A DNA stretch of 64,000 nt from Actinomycetospora cinnamomea (GTDB lineage: Bacteria; Actinomycetota; Actinomycetes; Mycobacteriales; Pseudonocardiaceae). How positions within the stretch are numbered: position 1 is the first letter of the stretch; each line of letters starts with the position of its first letter. The stretch is from assembly GCF_003096675.1 (NCBI RefSeq), contig NZ_QEKW01000008.1, forward strand, positions 186,001-250,000, read 5' to 3'. The notes under the pieces are model-generated. The model had not been told where the DNA came from. It saw only the letters and a list, made by a program, of their open reading frames with translations, and searched no databases. This document shows positions 48,564-56,170 of this stretch, in pieces. The translations under genes and the position numbers were made by a program.

Positions 48564-49313
48564 ATGGTGCCGATGAGCACCGGGTCCGCATCGCCGCGTT
48601 CGCCGGACGGCGCCGAGCGCGTGCAGTACGTCATCGACATCGTCGATGCCGCCGCCCGCGACCTGCTCACCCACCGCGGCGTGGACGACACGCTCGACCT
48701 CGTGGTGAAGGGTGCCCTGCAGGCGGTGCCCGGGGCGGCGCAGGCCGGGGTCTCGCTGGTCAGCCGCAGCGGGGCGGTCACCACCTGCGCCCCGACCGAC
48801 GAGGTCGTGCGCGACCTCGACGAGATGCAGGCGCGGCTGCGCGAAGGGCCCTGCGTCGACGCCATCTTCGAGGAACGCCAGGTGACGGTGCCCGACCTGG
48901 ACGCCGACACGCAACGCTGGCCCCGCTTCGCGGAGACCGCCGTGCAACGCGGGTTCCGGTCGATGGTGGCGTTCCAGTTGTTCTCCGATCCCGGGAGCGC
49001 CGGGGCGCTCAACCTCTACGCGCCCCGACCCGATGCGTTCGACGAGCTCGCCCTGGAGATCGGGGCGCTCTTCGCCTCGCACGCCGCGATCGCCCTGTTC
49101 GGCGCCCAGCACGCCGAGAACATCGGTCAGGCGCTGGCCACACGTGACCTCATCGCGCGGGCCAAGGGCATCGTCATGGCCCGCTACGGCCTCGGCGACG
49201 CCGACGCATTCAGCCTCCTCGTGCGCACGGCCAACGACCGGCGGATCAAGTTGGTCGAGCTGGCCCGCGGTCTCAACGAGGACGTCGCCGCCGGGACCAC
49301 GCCCAGGGTCTGA
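48564..49313 (+). CDS. GAF-ANTAR RNA-binding regulator, copy 2
   Basis: 249 aa from ATG 48564 (ATG 48573 or an earlier ATG are alternatives). GAF domain with LVVKGALQAVPGAAQAGVSLVSRSG, GPCVDAIFEERQVTVPDL and GSAGALNLYAPRPDAF. ANTAR domain with TRDLIARAKGIVMARYGLGDADAFSLLVRTAN. It is clearly homologous over its whole length to the upstream gene (for example shared FQLF..GSAGALNLYA), so the pair arose by tandem duplication. The gene is followed by a 9-bp stem terminator and two structured ~111-bp repeats. Confidence 0.88.
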   Translation: MVPMSTGSASPRSPDGAERVQYVIDIVDAAARDLLTHRGVDDTLDLVVKGALQAVPGAAQAGVSLVSRSGAVTTCAPTDEVVRDLDEMQARLREGPCVDAIFEERQVTVPDLDADTQRWPRFAETAVQRGFRSMVAFQLFSDPGSAGALNLYAPRPDAFDELALEIGALFASHAAIALFGAQHAENIGQALATRDLIARAKGIVMARYGLGDADAFSLLVRTANDRRIKLVELARGLNEDVAAGTTPRV

Positions 49314-49332
49314 GGGACGCCACACAGCACAA

Positions 49333-49356
49333 CCTCCCGGGCTCCACCCCGGGAGG
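49333..49356 (+). terminator. Hairpin 20 nt after the second GAF-ANTAR gene
   Basis: CCTCCCGGG and its exact complement flank the hexanucleotide CTCCAC. A nine-pair all-GC/AT stem so near the stop codon is a likely intrinsic terminator of actinobacterial type, without a T-run. It is also the first hairpin of the tandem repeat that follows. Confidence 0.55.
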
Positions 49357-49556
49357 AGCCGCCGCCGGGGGCGCCAGGATGCTCCCTGCCCCGTCGTCGG
49401 CTCCCAGGCCCTGGCCGGTTGACCCACCAGCCGGTCAGGGCTCCAGCTCCCGGGTCCCCACCCGGGCGGAGCCCGCTGCCTCGGGTCCACGGCCCTGTTC
49501 GCGCGGCGCCGGCTCCACGCCCTGGCCGGTTGACCGAACAGCCGGTCAGGGCTCCA
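49334..49556. repeat. Two structured ~111-bp tandem units downstream of the ANTAR genes
   Basis: Unit 1 (49334-49446) and unit 2 (49447-49556) share the same layout. Each starts with a CCCGGG stem-loop followed by GGAGCC, then about 55 less conserved bases, then a 32-nt stem-loop. The latter, at 49409-49440 and 49520-49551, begins CCCTGGCCGGTTGACC and differs only in the loop (CACC versus GAAC). The space from the GAF-ANTAR stop (49313) to ychF (49758) contains no plausible gene. The tail 49560-49757 shows no further feature. Confidence 0.7.
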
Positions 49557-49757
49557 TCACCGGATGGTTCCCGGACGCACGACGTCCCACACCCGCGTCC
49601 GGGAATCGACGAGCCTGCTGCCGGCCATGCCGCGCAGCAGCGGGCAGCCCCCACGAGCGACGTCGCTCTCCGGCCGTCGCCGGGCGGCTGCCGCCGGTGC
49701 CGGACCGCGCGTCCCCTCCCCCCGGGCCGCGGTCCGGCACCGGTCCGGGGTCCTCGC

Positions 49758-50831
49758 TCAGACGTTGAAGCGGAACTCCACGACGTCGCCGTCGACCATG
49801 ACGTAGTCCTTGCCCTCCATGCGGACCTTGCCCGCCGACCGCGCGGCGGCCATGGAGCCGGCCTCGACGAGGTCGTCGTAGGAGACGACCTCGGCCTTGA
49901 TGAAGCCCTTCTGGAAGTCCGTGTGGATCACGCCCGCGGCCTCGGGGGCGGTGGCGCCCCTGCGGATCGTCCACGCCCGCGACTCCTTGGGGCCCGCGGT
50001 GAGGTAGGTCTGCAGCCCGAGGGTGCGGAACCCGGCACGGGCCAGCGCGTCGAGCCCCGGCTCCGGTTGCCCGATCGACTCCAGCAGCTCCTGGGCGGAC
50101 TCGGCGTCCAGCTCGAGCAGCTCCGCCTCGACCTTCGCGTCGAGGAACACCGCCTCGGCCGGGGCGACGAGCTCGGCGAGCTCCTTGCGGCGCGCGTCGT
50201 CGGTCAGCACCGGCTCGTCGGCGTTGAAGACGTAGAGGAACGGCTTGACCGTCAGCAGGTTCAGCTCGCGCAGCCGCGGCGAGTCGAGGCCCGCCTGGAA
50301 CAGGGTGCGGCCCTCGTTCAGCACGCCCTGCGCGTGCTGGATCTCGTCGACGACGGCCTTGGTCTCCTTCTTGACCCGCGCCTCCTTCTCCAGGCGGGGC
50401 AGGGCCTTCTCGATCGTCTGGAGGTCGGCGAGGACGAGCTCGGTGGCGATCGTCTCGATGTCGGCGGCGGGATCGACACGGCCGTCGACGTGCACGACGT
50501 CGTCGTCGGAGAACACCCGCACGACCTGGCAGATCGCGTCGGCCTCGCGGATGTTGGCCAGGAACTTGTTCCCCAGCCCGGCGCCCTCGCTGGCCCCGGC
50601 GACGATCCCGGCGATGTCGACGAACGACACGGTCGCCGGCACGACCTTCTCCGAGGAGAACATCTCCGCGAGACGGTCGAGGCGCGGGTCGCGCAGCGGC
50701 ACCACGCCGACGTTCGGCTCGATGGTGGCGAAGGGGTAGTTCGCGGCGAGCACGTCGTTGCGGGTCAGGGCGTTGAACATCGTCGACTTGCCGACGTTGG
50801 GCAGGCCGACGATGCCGAGGGTCAAGCTCAC
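49758..50831 (-). CDS. ychF: Ribosome-binding ATPase YchF/OLA1
   Basis: 357 aa, complete. An Obg-family P-loop protein that prefers ATP. G1 GLPNVGKSTMFNALT near the N-terminus, switch I NYPFATIEPNVG, G3 VDIAGIVAGASEGAGLGNKFL, and NADE-type G4 (VFNADEPVL). The coiled-coil insert is followed by a C-terminal TGS domain (YLTAGPKESRAWTIRRGATAPEAAGVIHTDFQKGFIKAEV, ending EFRFNV). Start GTG 50831. It binds the 70S ribosome and acts in stress adaptation. Neighbouring order agrees with the mycobacterial engD region. Confidence 0.96.
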   Translation of the reverse strand: MSLTLGIVGLPNVGKSTMFNALTRNDVLAANYPFATIEPNVGVVPLRDPRLDRLAEMFSSEKVVPATVSFVDIAGIVAGASEGAGLGNKFLANIREADAICQVVRVFSDDDVVHVDGRVDPAADIETIATELVLADLQTIEKALPRLEKEARVKKETKAVVDEIQHAQGVLNEGRTLFQAGLDSPRLRELNLLTVKPFLYVFNADEPVLTDDARRKELAELVAPAEAVFLDAKVEAELLELDAESAQELLESIGQPEPGLDALARAGFRTLGLQTYLTAGPKESRAWTIRRGATAPEAAGVIHTDFQKGFIKAEVVSYDDLVEAGSMAAARSAGKVRMEGKDYVMVDGDVVEFRFNV

Positions 50832-50921
50832 GGGATCCCAGTCTGCCAGCGACGGATCCGGACGGGCCGCGGCGGCGTCCAACCAGGGTGAGAACCCTTC
50901 CACCCGATCCCGGAGGCCCCC

Positions 50922-51470
50922 GTGTCCGCCCTCGCCACCGTCCCCACTCCCCTCGGCCCCTTCACCGCGCTCGTCGACGACGAGGGCGCGGTGCTCGCGT
51001 CGGGCTGGACCGACGACGCCGACGGCCTGGTCGCGCTCGTGCACGCCGACCTGCGACCGGCCGACCCGGGCCGGCGCGCCGACCTCGGCGAGGTGACGGC
51101 GGCGGTCGCGGCGTTCCACGGGGGCGATCCCGCGCCGGCGGCGGCGATCCCGGTGCGCCAGGTCAGCGGGCCGGCGACGACGGCGATCCGGGAGCGCCTG
51201 CGTGCGGTGCCCGCGGGCGAGCCGACGACGTACGGCGAGCTCGCGACGGCGGCCGGCTACCCGCGGGGCCACCGGCTGGCCGCCCGGGCGTGCGTCCACA
51301 ACGCCGCGACGCTCTTCGTCCCGTGCCACCGGGTCCTGCGCCGCGGCGGCGGACTGGGCGGGTACCGGTGGGGGCTGGATCTCAAGGAGCGGTTGCTGGC
51401 GATGGAGGCTTCCTGGTGCGACGCGCCGGAGGGCCACGGCCGCGGTGACGCGTCGTTGTCGGGGGTGTGA
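50922..51470 (+). CDS. ogt: Methylated-DNA-protein cysteine S-methyltransferase
   Basis: 182 aa. Repairs O6-alkylguanine by moving the alkyl group to its own cysteine. The acceptor is Cys135 in LFVPCHRVLRRGGGLGGYRWGLDLKERLL. The upstream helix-turn-helix contains GEPTTYGELATAAGYPRGHRLAARACVHN, with the arginine finger region slightly altered (ARACVHN where AR-VG-A---NP is usual). N-terminal domain short. The C-terminal ~20 residues extend past the family end. GTG 50922; the rmuC gene follows 15 nt later. Confidence 0.9.
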   Translation: MSALATVPTPLGPFTALVDDEGAVLASGWTDDADGLVALVHADLRPADPGRRADLGEVTAAVAAFHGGDPAPAAAIPVRQVSGPATTAIRERLRAVPAGEPTTYGELATAAGYPRGHRLAARACVHNAATLFVPCHRVLRRGGGLGGYRWGLDLKERLLAMEASWCDAPEGHGRGDASLSGV

Positions 51471-51485
51471 TCCATCCTCGGCCTC

Positions 51486-52658
51486 GTGACGGTGGACGGA
51501 GTGCTGGCCGGGTTGCTGCTCGGGCTCGTGCTGGGGGCGGGCGTCGGTGCGTGGGCGGCGCTGCACCTGGCGGCCGCGCGACGCGAGGCCGCGGTGTCCG
51601 AGGCGGTGCGGCGCGCGGGGGCGGAGGTCGCCGCGGCCCGGGCCGAGCTCGACGCCGAGCGGCGCGGAGCCGGCGAGCGGGCGCGCGCCGTCGTTCCGGC
51701 GGCGCGCGCGGCGTCGTCGGAGGCGCTGGATCGCGTGATCGAGCCGGTGGCGGCGGCGCTGCAGCGCATGGAGCAGGAGATGGCCGGGGCCGCGCGCGAA
51801 CGGGAGGCGGCGTTCGCGTCGTTGCGTGAGCACGTCGGGGCGGTCGCGGCCGGCGCGCAGGGCGTCGCGGGTGAGACGCGGGCGCTGGTGGGCGCCCTGC
51901 GCGCCCCGCACGTGCGCGGACGCTGGGGCGAGCTGCAGCTCGAGCGCGTCGTCGACCTCGCCGGCATGGTCGAGCACTGCGACTTCACCCGGCAGGCGCA
52001 CGCCCCCGGCGGGGACGACGACGGCGCCCAGCGCCCCGACCTCGTGGTGCACCTCGCGGGCGGCAAGCAGATCGTGGTCGACGCCAAGGTCCCGTTCGCG
52101 GCGTACCTGGAGTCCACCGAGGCCCGCGACGACACCGCGCGCCGCGAACGGGTCGCCGCGCATGCCAAGCAGGTGCGCGCGCACGTCGACGTGCTCGGGG
52201 CGAAGGCCTATTGGCGGCGCTTCGACCCGACGCCGGAGTTCGTCGTCATGTTCGTGCCCGGCGAGGTGTTCCTCTCCGCCGCGCTGGAGGCCGACCCGAC
52301 GCTGCTCGAGCACGCGTTCGGCGCCGACGTCGTCATCGCCACCCCGACCACGCTGATGGCGCTGCTGCGCACGGTCGCCTACGCGTGGCGCCAGGAGGCC
52401 CTGGCGCGCAACACCGCAGAGGTCCACGCGCTGGGTCGCGAGCTCCACGGCCGGCTCGCCACGCTGTCCGGGCACCTCGCCCGCCTCGGACGCTCGCTCG
52501 ACGGCAGCGTGCGCTCGTTCAACGACACGGTCAGCTCGCTGGAGTCCCGGGTGCTGGTCAGCGCGCGCCGCTTCACCGACCTGTCGGTGACCAGTGGCGA
52601 TCTCGAGGGACCCGACCAGGTCGAGCGGCGGCCGCGCGCCCCGGCCGAGACGGGGTGA
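51486..52658 (+). CDS. rmuC: DNA recombination protein RmuC
   Basis: 390 aa. One N-terminal membrane helix (VLAGLLLGLVLGAGVGAWAALHL), a long Ala/Arg/Glu-rich coiled coil (~25-130), then the conserved RmuC domain: RGRWGELQLERVVDLAGMVEHCDF, PDLVVHLAGGKQIVVDAKVPFAAYL with the PD-(D/E)xK-like acidic and lysine residues, and FMP-type FVPGEVFLSAALEADPTLLEHAF. The protein limits DNA inversions and has a predicted nuclease fold. GTG 51486, likely co-transcribed with ogt. Confidence 0.92.
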   Translation: MTVDGVLAGLLLGLVLGAGVGAWAALHLAAARREAAVSEAVRRAGAEVAAARAELDAERRGAGERARAVVPAARAASSEALDRVIEPVAAALQRMEQEMAGAAREREAAFASLREHVGAVAAGAQGVAGETRALVGALRAPHVRGRWGELQLERVVDLAGMVEHCDFTRQAHAPGGDDDGAQRPDLVVHLAGGKQIVVDAKVPFAAYLESTEARDDTARRERVAAHAKQVRAHVDVLGAKAYWRRFDPTPEFVVMFVPGEVFLSAALEADPTLLEHAFGADVVIATPTTLMALLRTVAYAWRQEALARNTAEVHALGRELHGRLATLSGHLARLGRSLDGSVRSFNDTVSSLESRVLVSARRFTDLSVTSGDLEGPDQVERRPRAPAETG

Positions 52659-52737
52659 CGTGCCCCGTCCCGGTGGTACACGTCACGCCACGCGCCGCAC
52701 CTCGTGGCGGGCGAACGGCGGGCAACTGAACGACCGC

Positions 52738-52743
52738 TAGCGT
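52738..52743 (+). promoter_or_regulatory. -10 box of the DUF6542-like gene, leaderless type
   Basis: TAGCGT stands 7 nt before ATG 52751. The intervening TGGGAGC contains a weak GGGAG that is too close to be a good ribosome-binding site, so a leaderless start is likely. Confidence 0.45.
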
Positions 52744-52750
52744 TGGGAGC

Positions 52751-53653
52751 ATGACCAGCGCGCGGGAGGACACCGCCACCGGGGCGGTGGGCCCCGGCGA
52801 GCGATCCGTGGTGCGCTCGCTGCGCGGGTTGCACTGGTGGTCGGCGGTCGCGCTCGCCGCGGTCCTCTCCGTCGCCGGGGTCGCGGTCGATCTGATGGCG
52901 TCCGGCGAGCTGAACGTGGTGTTCACCGCGTGCTTCGCGGGCGGCTGCATCCTCGCGACCGCCTGGGCCCGCCGCGACTCGCTGTTCGTCCCCCTCGTGC
53001 AGCCGCCGCTGCTGCTCGCCGCCGCGGTGCCCGCGGTGGTCGTCGCGTCGGGGTCGCTGCCCCGCTCGGGGGGGACGACCGCCGCGCTGCTCGCGATCGG
53101 CGGCCCGCTGGTGAACGGCTTCCCCACGCTGGCGGTCACCACGGCGATCTGCCTGGCGCTGGGGTTCGTCCGGACGCGCCTCGAGCCCTACGCGCGCCCG
53201 GAGGACGACCTCGACCCCGACGCCCGCCCGGTCCGCGACCCCCGCGACAGGGACCCCCGCGACAGGGACCCCCGCGACCGGGACCCCCGCGACCGGGACC
53301 CCCGCGACCGGGACCCCCGTGACAGGGACCCCCGCGACCGGGACCCCCGTGACAGGGATCCCGGCGACCGCGATCGTCGGCGCGACCCGCGGGACCGCGG
53401 TGGGCGCGACCCCCGCGACCGCGACCCGCGTGACCGCAAGGACCCCCGCGACCGGGACCGCGACCGGGACCGGGACCCCCGCGACCGCCCGCGCAAGCCC
53501 ATCCAGATGCGACCGGTGCGCGACGACCGCCGCCGGCCCTCGGGCGGCGACCCGCGACGGCGCCCGGTGCGTCCCGAGGACCCCGACGACGAGTTCGGGC
53601 CGGGCGTGCGCCGCGTGCCGCGCCGCGTCGAAGGACCGGACGACCGGCGCTGA
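52751..53653 (+). CDS. DUF6542-like membrane protein with DPRDR repeat tail
   Basis: 300 aa. The first ~150 residues carry four membrane helices (ALAAVLSVAGVAVDLMA; VVFTACFAGGCILATAWA; LLLAAAVPAVVVASG; ALLAIGGPLVNGFPTLAVTTAICLALGF) and match the DUF6542 proteins found between ychF and ispH in mycobacteria (Rv1111c position). The rest is a highly charged, disordered tail with about nine DPRDR units and more degenerate copies, ending RRVEGPDDRR. Such alternating Arg/Asp tails can drive condensation or bind nucleic acids, which is inference. Function unknown. Confidence 0.8.
   Translation: MTSAREDTATGAVGPGERSVVRSLRGLHWWSAVALAAVLSVAGVAVDLMASGELNVVFTACFAGGCILATAWARRDSLFVPLVQPPLLLAAAVPAVVVASGSLPRSGGTTAALLAIGGPLVNGFPTLAVTTAICLALGFVRTRLEPYARPEDDLDPDARPVRDPRDRDPRDRDPRDRDPRDRDPRDRDPRDRDPRDRDPRDRDPGDRDRRRDPRDRGGRDPRDRDPRDRKDPRDRDRDRDRDPRDRPRKPIQMRPVRDDRRRPSGGDPRRRPVRPEDPDDEFGPGVRRVPRRVEGPDDRR
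53237..53371 (+). repeat. Nine 15-bp tandem repeats encoding DPRDR
   Basis: The unit GACCCCCGCGACNGG is repeated nine times in frame, with variation mostly at two positions (C/T in the third codon, A/C in the fifth) and a diverged last unit. Degenerate copies continue to about 53490. Copy number may vary between strains. Confidence 0.92.
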
Positions 53654-53686
53654 CCCCGCGTCTCCACTGATCGACGGGGACTTCGC

Positions 53687-53744
53687 GCGCGTGGACGCAG
53701 CGAATCGAGGGGAGCACGCCGAGAGGGTTCGCTGCGTCCCGCGC
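53687..53744. terminator. Long inverted repeat between convergent genes
   Basis: The arms 53687-53704 and 53728-53744 pair over 17 bp with a single bulged T; the core GGACGCAGCGAA is perfect. A 23-nt loop separates them. It lies between the DUF6542-like gene and the convergent membrane protein gene, fitting a bidirectional terminator. No gene is seen in 53654-53768. Confidence 0.55.
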
Positions 53745-53768
53745 CGCCTGCTGCGTCGCCGCGCCGCC

Positions 53769-54212
53769 TCAGTGGGCGTACTCGTCGCGGCGCAGGAGCA
53801 TGGCGCCGAGCATGGTCAGGAACATGAGCACGTGGCCGGCGGCCATCACGGTGCCGCCGGAGACCAGGCCCAGCCCGTAGGGCGCGAGCAGGAGCACGAA
53901 CGGCGCGCACATCGCGGCCGACATCTCCGTGATCTGCCGGGCGGAGTGGCGCCGGACGGCCATCCACAGCGCCATGCCGAACGTCATGGTCGCGGCCATG
54001 ACCAGCGCGTGCACGGCCGGCATGGCCACCCACGCCGCCGGTGTCAGCGGCATGAGCAGCGCCATCCCGACGAACATCGCGATCACCATCTCGACGTAGT
54101 GGAGGGCGAAGCGCAGCACGCGCCGGGACCGGGGGCGCACGGCGGTGGCGGTGGTGGCGGTGGTGGCGGTGGTGGCGGTGGTGGCGGCGGGGGTGGTGGG
54201 CAGGGTGGTCAT
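53769..54212 (-). CDS. Small Met-rich membrane protein downstream of a NarL-type system
   Basis: 147 aa. After a repetitive N-terminus (Ala-Thr-Thr units) come about four helices: ALHYVEMVIAMFVGMALLMPL, MPAVHALVMAATMTFGMALWMAV, MSAAMCAPFVLLLAPYGLGLV and GGTVMAAGHVLMFLTMLGAMLL. Unusually rich in methionine and containing several His, which may mean metal contact, but no motif is certain. It lies 114 bp after the response regulator gene on the same strand and is a natural candidate for its regulation. Start ATG 54212; a shorter form starting after the repeat is possible. Confidence 0.65.
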   Translation of the reverse strand: MTTLPTTPAATTATTATTATTATAVRPRSRRVLRFALHYVEMVIAMFVGMALLMPLTPAAWVAMPAVHALVMAATMTFGMALWMAVRRHSARQITEMSAAMCAPFVLLLAPYGLGLVSGGTVMAAGHVLMFLTMLGAMLLRRDEYAH

Positions 54213-54326
54213 GGCGGGTCCTTCCGCGGGTGCCGGACGACGACGCGGACGAGCTTCGCGACCGGCGGCCCGCGGGAGACGTGCCGGAGGTCATGACCCG
54301 GGGTCACGACGGGGCATGACCCCGCC

Positions 54327-55022
54327 TCAGAGCAGGTCGAGGGCGCGGGCGCGCAGGGCGGCCTGGGTTCGGTCGCGCGCGCCGAGCTTGCCGAGGACGT
54401 TGGTCACATGGTTCTTCACCGTGCCCTCGGCGAGGTGCAGCGTCCGCGCGATCTCCCGGTTGCTGCGGCCGTCGGCGAGCAGGCGCAGGACGTCGACCTC
54501 CCGCTCGGAGAGCGGCACCACGAGCGGCTGCGGACGGCGGGCGGGCTCGTCGGCGGGCAGCCGCGCGACGCGGGCGACGACCTTCGCGGCGACCGAGGGC
54601 TCCAGCACCGAGCCCCCGCCGGCCGCGGTCAGCACCGCGTCGACCAGACGCGCCGACGACACGTCCTTGAGCAGGTAGCCGACGGCCCCGGCCCGCAGCG
54701 CGGCGAAGACGTCCTCGTCGTCGTCGAACGTGGTCAGCGCGATGACGCGGACCTCCGGGTGCTCGACGCGCAGCCGGCGGGTCGCGGCGACGCCGTCGAG
54801 CACGGGCATCCGCAGGTCCATGAGCACGACCTCGGGCGCGAGCTCGGCGACCCGGCGCAGGGCCTCCTCGCCGTCGCCGGCCTCGCCGACCACGACGACG
54901 TCGTCGCGCACCCCGAGCAGCGTGGCCAGCGCCTCGCGGAACAGGGCCTGGTCGTCGACGAGCAAGAGCCGCACGGGGGACGTGGCGCGGCCCGGATCGA
55001 CCCGTGGTCCCGGTGCCCTCAC
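54327..55022 (-). CDS. NarL/LuxR-family response regulator
   Basis: 231 aa. Receiver domain VRLLLVDDQALFREAL with phospho-acceptor Asp69 in VVLMDLRMPVLDG and Lys in YLLKDVS. The C-terminal LuxR helix-turn-helix is LSEREVDVLRLLADGRSNREIARTLHLAEGTVKNHVTNVLGKLGARDRTQA. GTG 55022 overlaps the kinase stop (GTGA); a GTG near residue 17 would match the normal family start more closely. Partner of the kinase encoded just upstream on the strand. Confidence 0.93.
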   Translation of the reverse strand: MRAPGPRVDPGRATSPVRLLLVDDQALFREALATLLGVRDDVVVVGEAGDGEEALRRVAELAPEVVLMDLRMPVLDGVAATRRLRVEHPEVRVIALTTFDDDEDVFAALRAGAVGYLLKDVSSARLVDAVLTAAGGGSVLEPSVAAKVVARVARLPADEPARRPQPLVVPLSEREVDVLRLLADGRSNREIARTLHLAEGTVKNHVTNVLGKLGARDRTQAALRARALDLL

Positions 55023-56125
55023 GCCGGTACCTCGACGGTCAGCGCGCAACCGCCACCCGGCGCCGCGGCGAGCTCGAGGCGCCCGCCGAGGTCCTCGGCG
55101 CGCTCGCGCAGGCCGAGGAGGCCGACCCCGGTGTCGTCGGGGTCGGGCGTGCCGGCGCCCCGCCCGTCGTCGCGGACCTCGACCCGCACGGCCGCCGCGG
55201 CGTAGTCGAGCACCAGCTCCGCGCGGCTCGCGGCGGCGTGCTTGCGCACGTTGGTCAGGCCTTCCTGCGCGGTCCGGAACAGGGCCTCGTGCACGGTCTC
55301 GCTGACCGGGCGCTCGTCGCCGACCACGGTCAGCGCGGTCGGCAGGCCCGCGGCGGAGCTCTCGGCGGCGAGGTCGCGCAGCACCTCCGGCAGCGGCGGG
55401 ACCACCCGCGGCTCGCGCAGCACCCGCACCGACCGCCGCACCTCGGCAAGGGCGGACTGTGACTGGTGCTGGGCCTTGGCCAGCACGCCGTCGACGGGTC
55501 CGTGCTCGTCGGACCCGTGGGCCAGCAGCGCGCGAGCCGCCTGCAGCTGCATCGCGACGACCGTGAGCGAGTGCCCGAGCCCGTCGTGGATGTCGCGCGC
55601 CAGCCGGTTGCGCTCCTGGGCGGCGGCAAGGCGCTCGACCTCCGCCGTCCGGTCCCGCAGCTGCTGGTGGGCCGTGGCGAGCTCGCGACGCATCGCCTGC
55701 TCACGGCGCAGCAGCTCGGTGACCACGGCCGCGAACACGACGGCGACGAGCGTTCCCAGCCCCTCGCGCACGCCCTCGATCAGCGGCATCCCGGCGTGCA
55801 CCATCGGCACCATCGCGATGACGACGGCGGTCACCGGCAGCGGGAGCAGCAGCACGCACTGGCTGACCAGCACGACGAGGAAGAGCGTCGCGCCCACGCC
55901 GGGGGCGAGCGCGAAGACGATCGACGCGAGCACGAGCCCGACGAGGACGTACGCGCCGGACCACCACCGCCGGTCCCGGCGCTGGACCCACCGGAAACCC
56001 AGGGTCGCGAGCAGCGCGTACGCGACGCCGAGCGGCAGGACGGCGACGGGGTCGCCCCCACCGAGCACCCCGAGCACGAGGGTGAGCAGCGCACCCCCGG
56101 TCAGCAGGGTCAGGGCCAGCAGCAC
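55019..56125 (-). CDS. NarL-type sensor histidine kinase (HisKA_3)
   Basis: 368 aa. Four to five N-terminal membrane helices (to residue ~135) without a large extracellular loop, then a dimerisation helix with phospho-His180 in RLARDIHDGLGHSLTVVAMQL and a HATPase domain (EGLTNVRKHAAASRAELVL; VRDDGRGAG; GVGLLGLRERAEDLGGRLEL). This intramembrane-sensing layout is as in DesK/LiaS-like kinases that detect membrane or envelope state. GTG start at 56125. Co-translated with the response regulator. Confidence 0.92.
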   Translation of the reverse strand: MLLALTLLTGGALLTLVLGVLGGGDPVAVLPLGVAYALLATLGFRWVQRRDRRWWSGAYVLVGLVLASIVFALAPGVGATLFLVVLVSQCVLLLPLPVTAVVIAMVPMVHAGMPLIEGVREGLGTLVAVVFAAVVTELLRREQAMRRELATAHQQLRDRTAEVERLAAAQERNRLARDIHDGLGHSLTVVAMQLQAARALLAHGSDEHGPVDGVLAKAQHQSQSALAEVRRSVRVLREPRVVPPLPEVLRDLAAESSAAGLPTALTVVGDERPVSETVHEALFRTAQEGLTNVRKHAAASRAELVLDYAAAAVRVEVRDDGRGAGTPDPDDTGVGLLGLRERAEDLGGRLELAAAPGGGCALTVEVPA

Positions 56126-56170
56126 GGGGACACTCTGCGGTGCCCCGCCGCCGACTTCAACGCCGCGTGG

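Noticed and set aside
49379-49768. Plus-strand frames in the repeat region after the ANTAR genes
   Set aside because: They are Pro/Arg-rich, shift with the repeat units, lack ribosome-binding sites and continue into antisense of ychF.
53237-53371. Regular direct repeats that could look like a CRISPR array
   Set aside because: Units are 15 bp without spacers and are in frame with a protein; a CRISPR would need 24-40 bp repeats with unique spacers.
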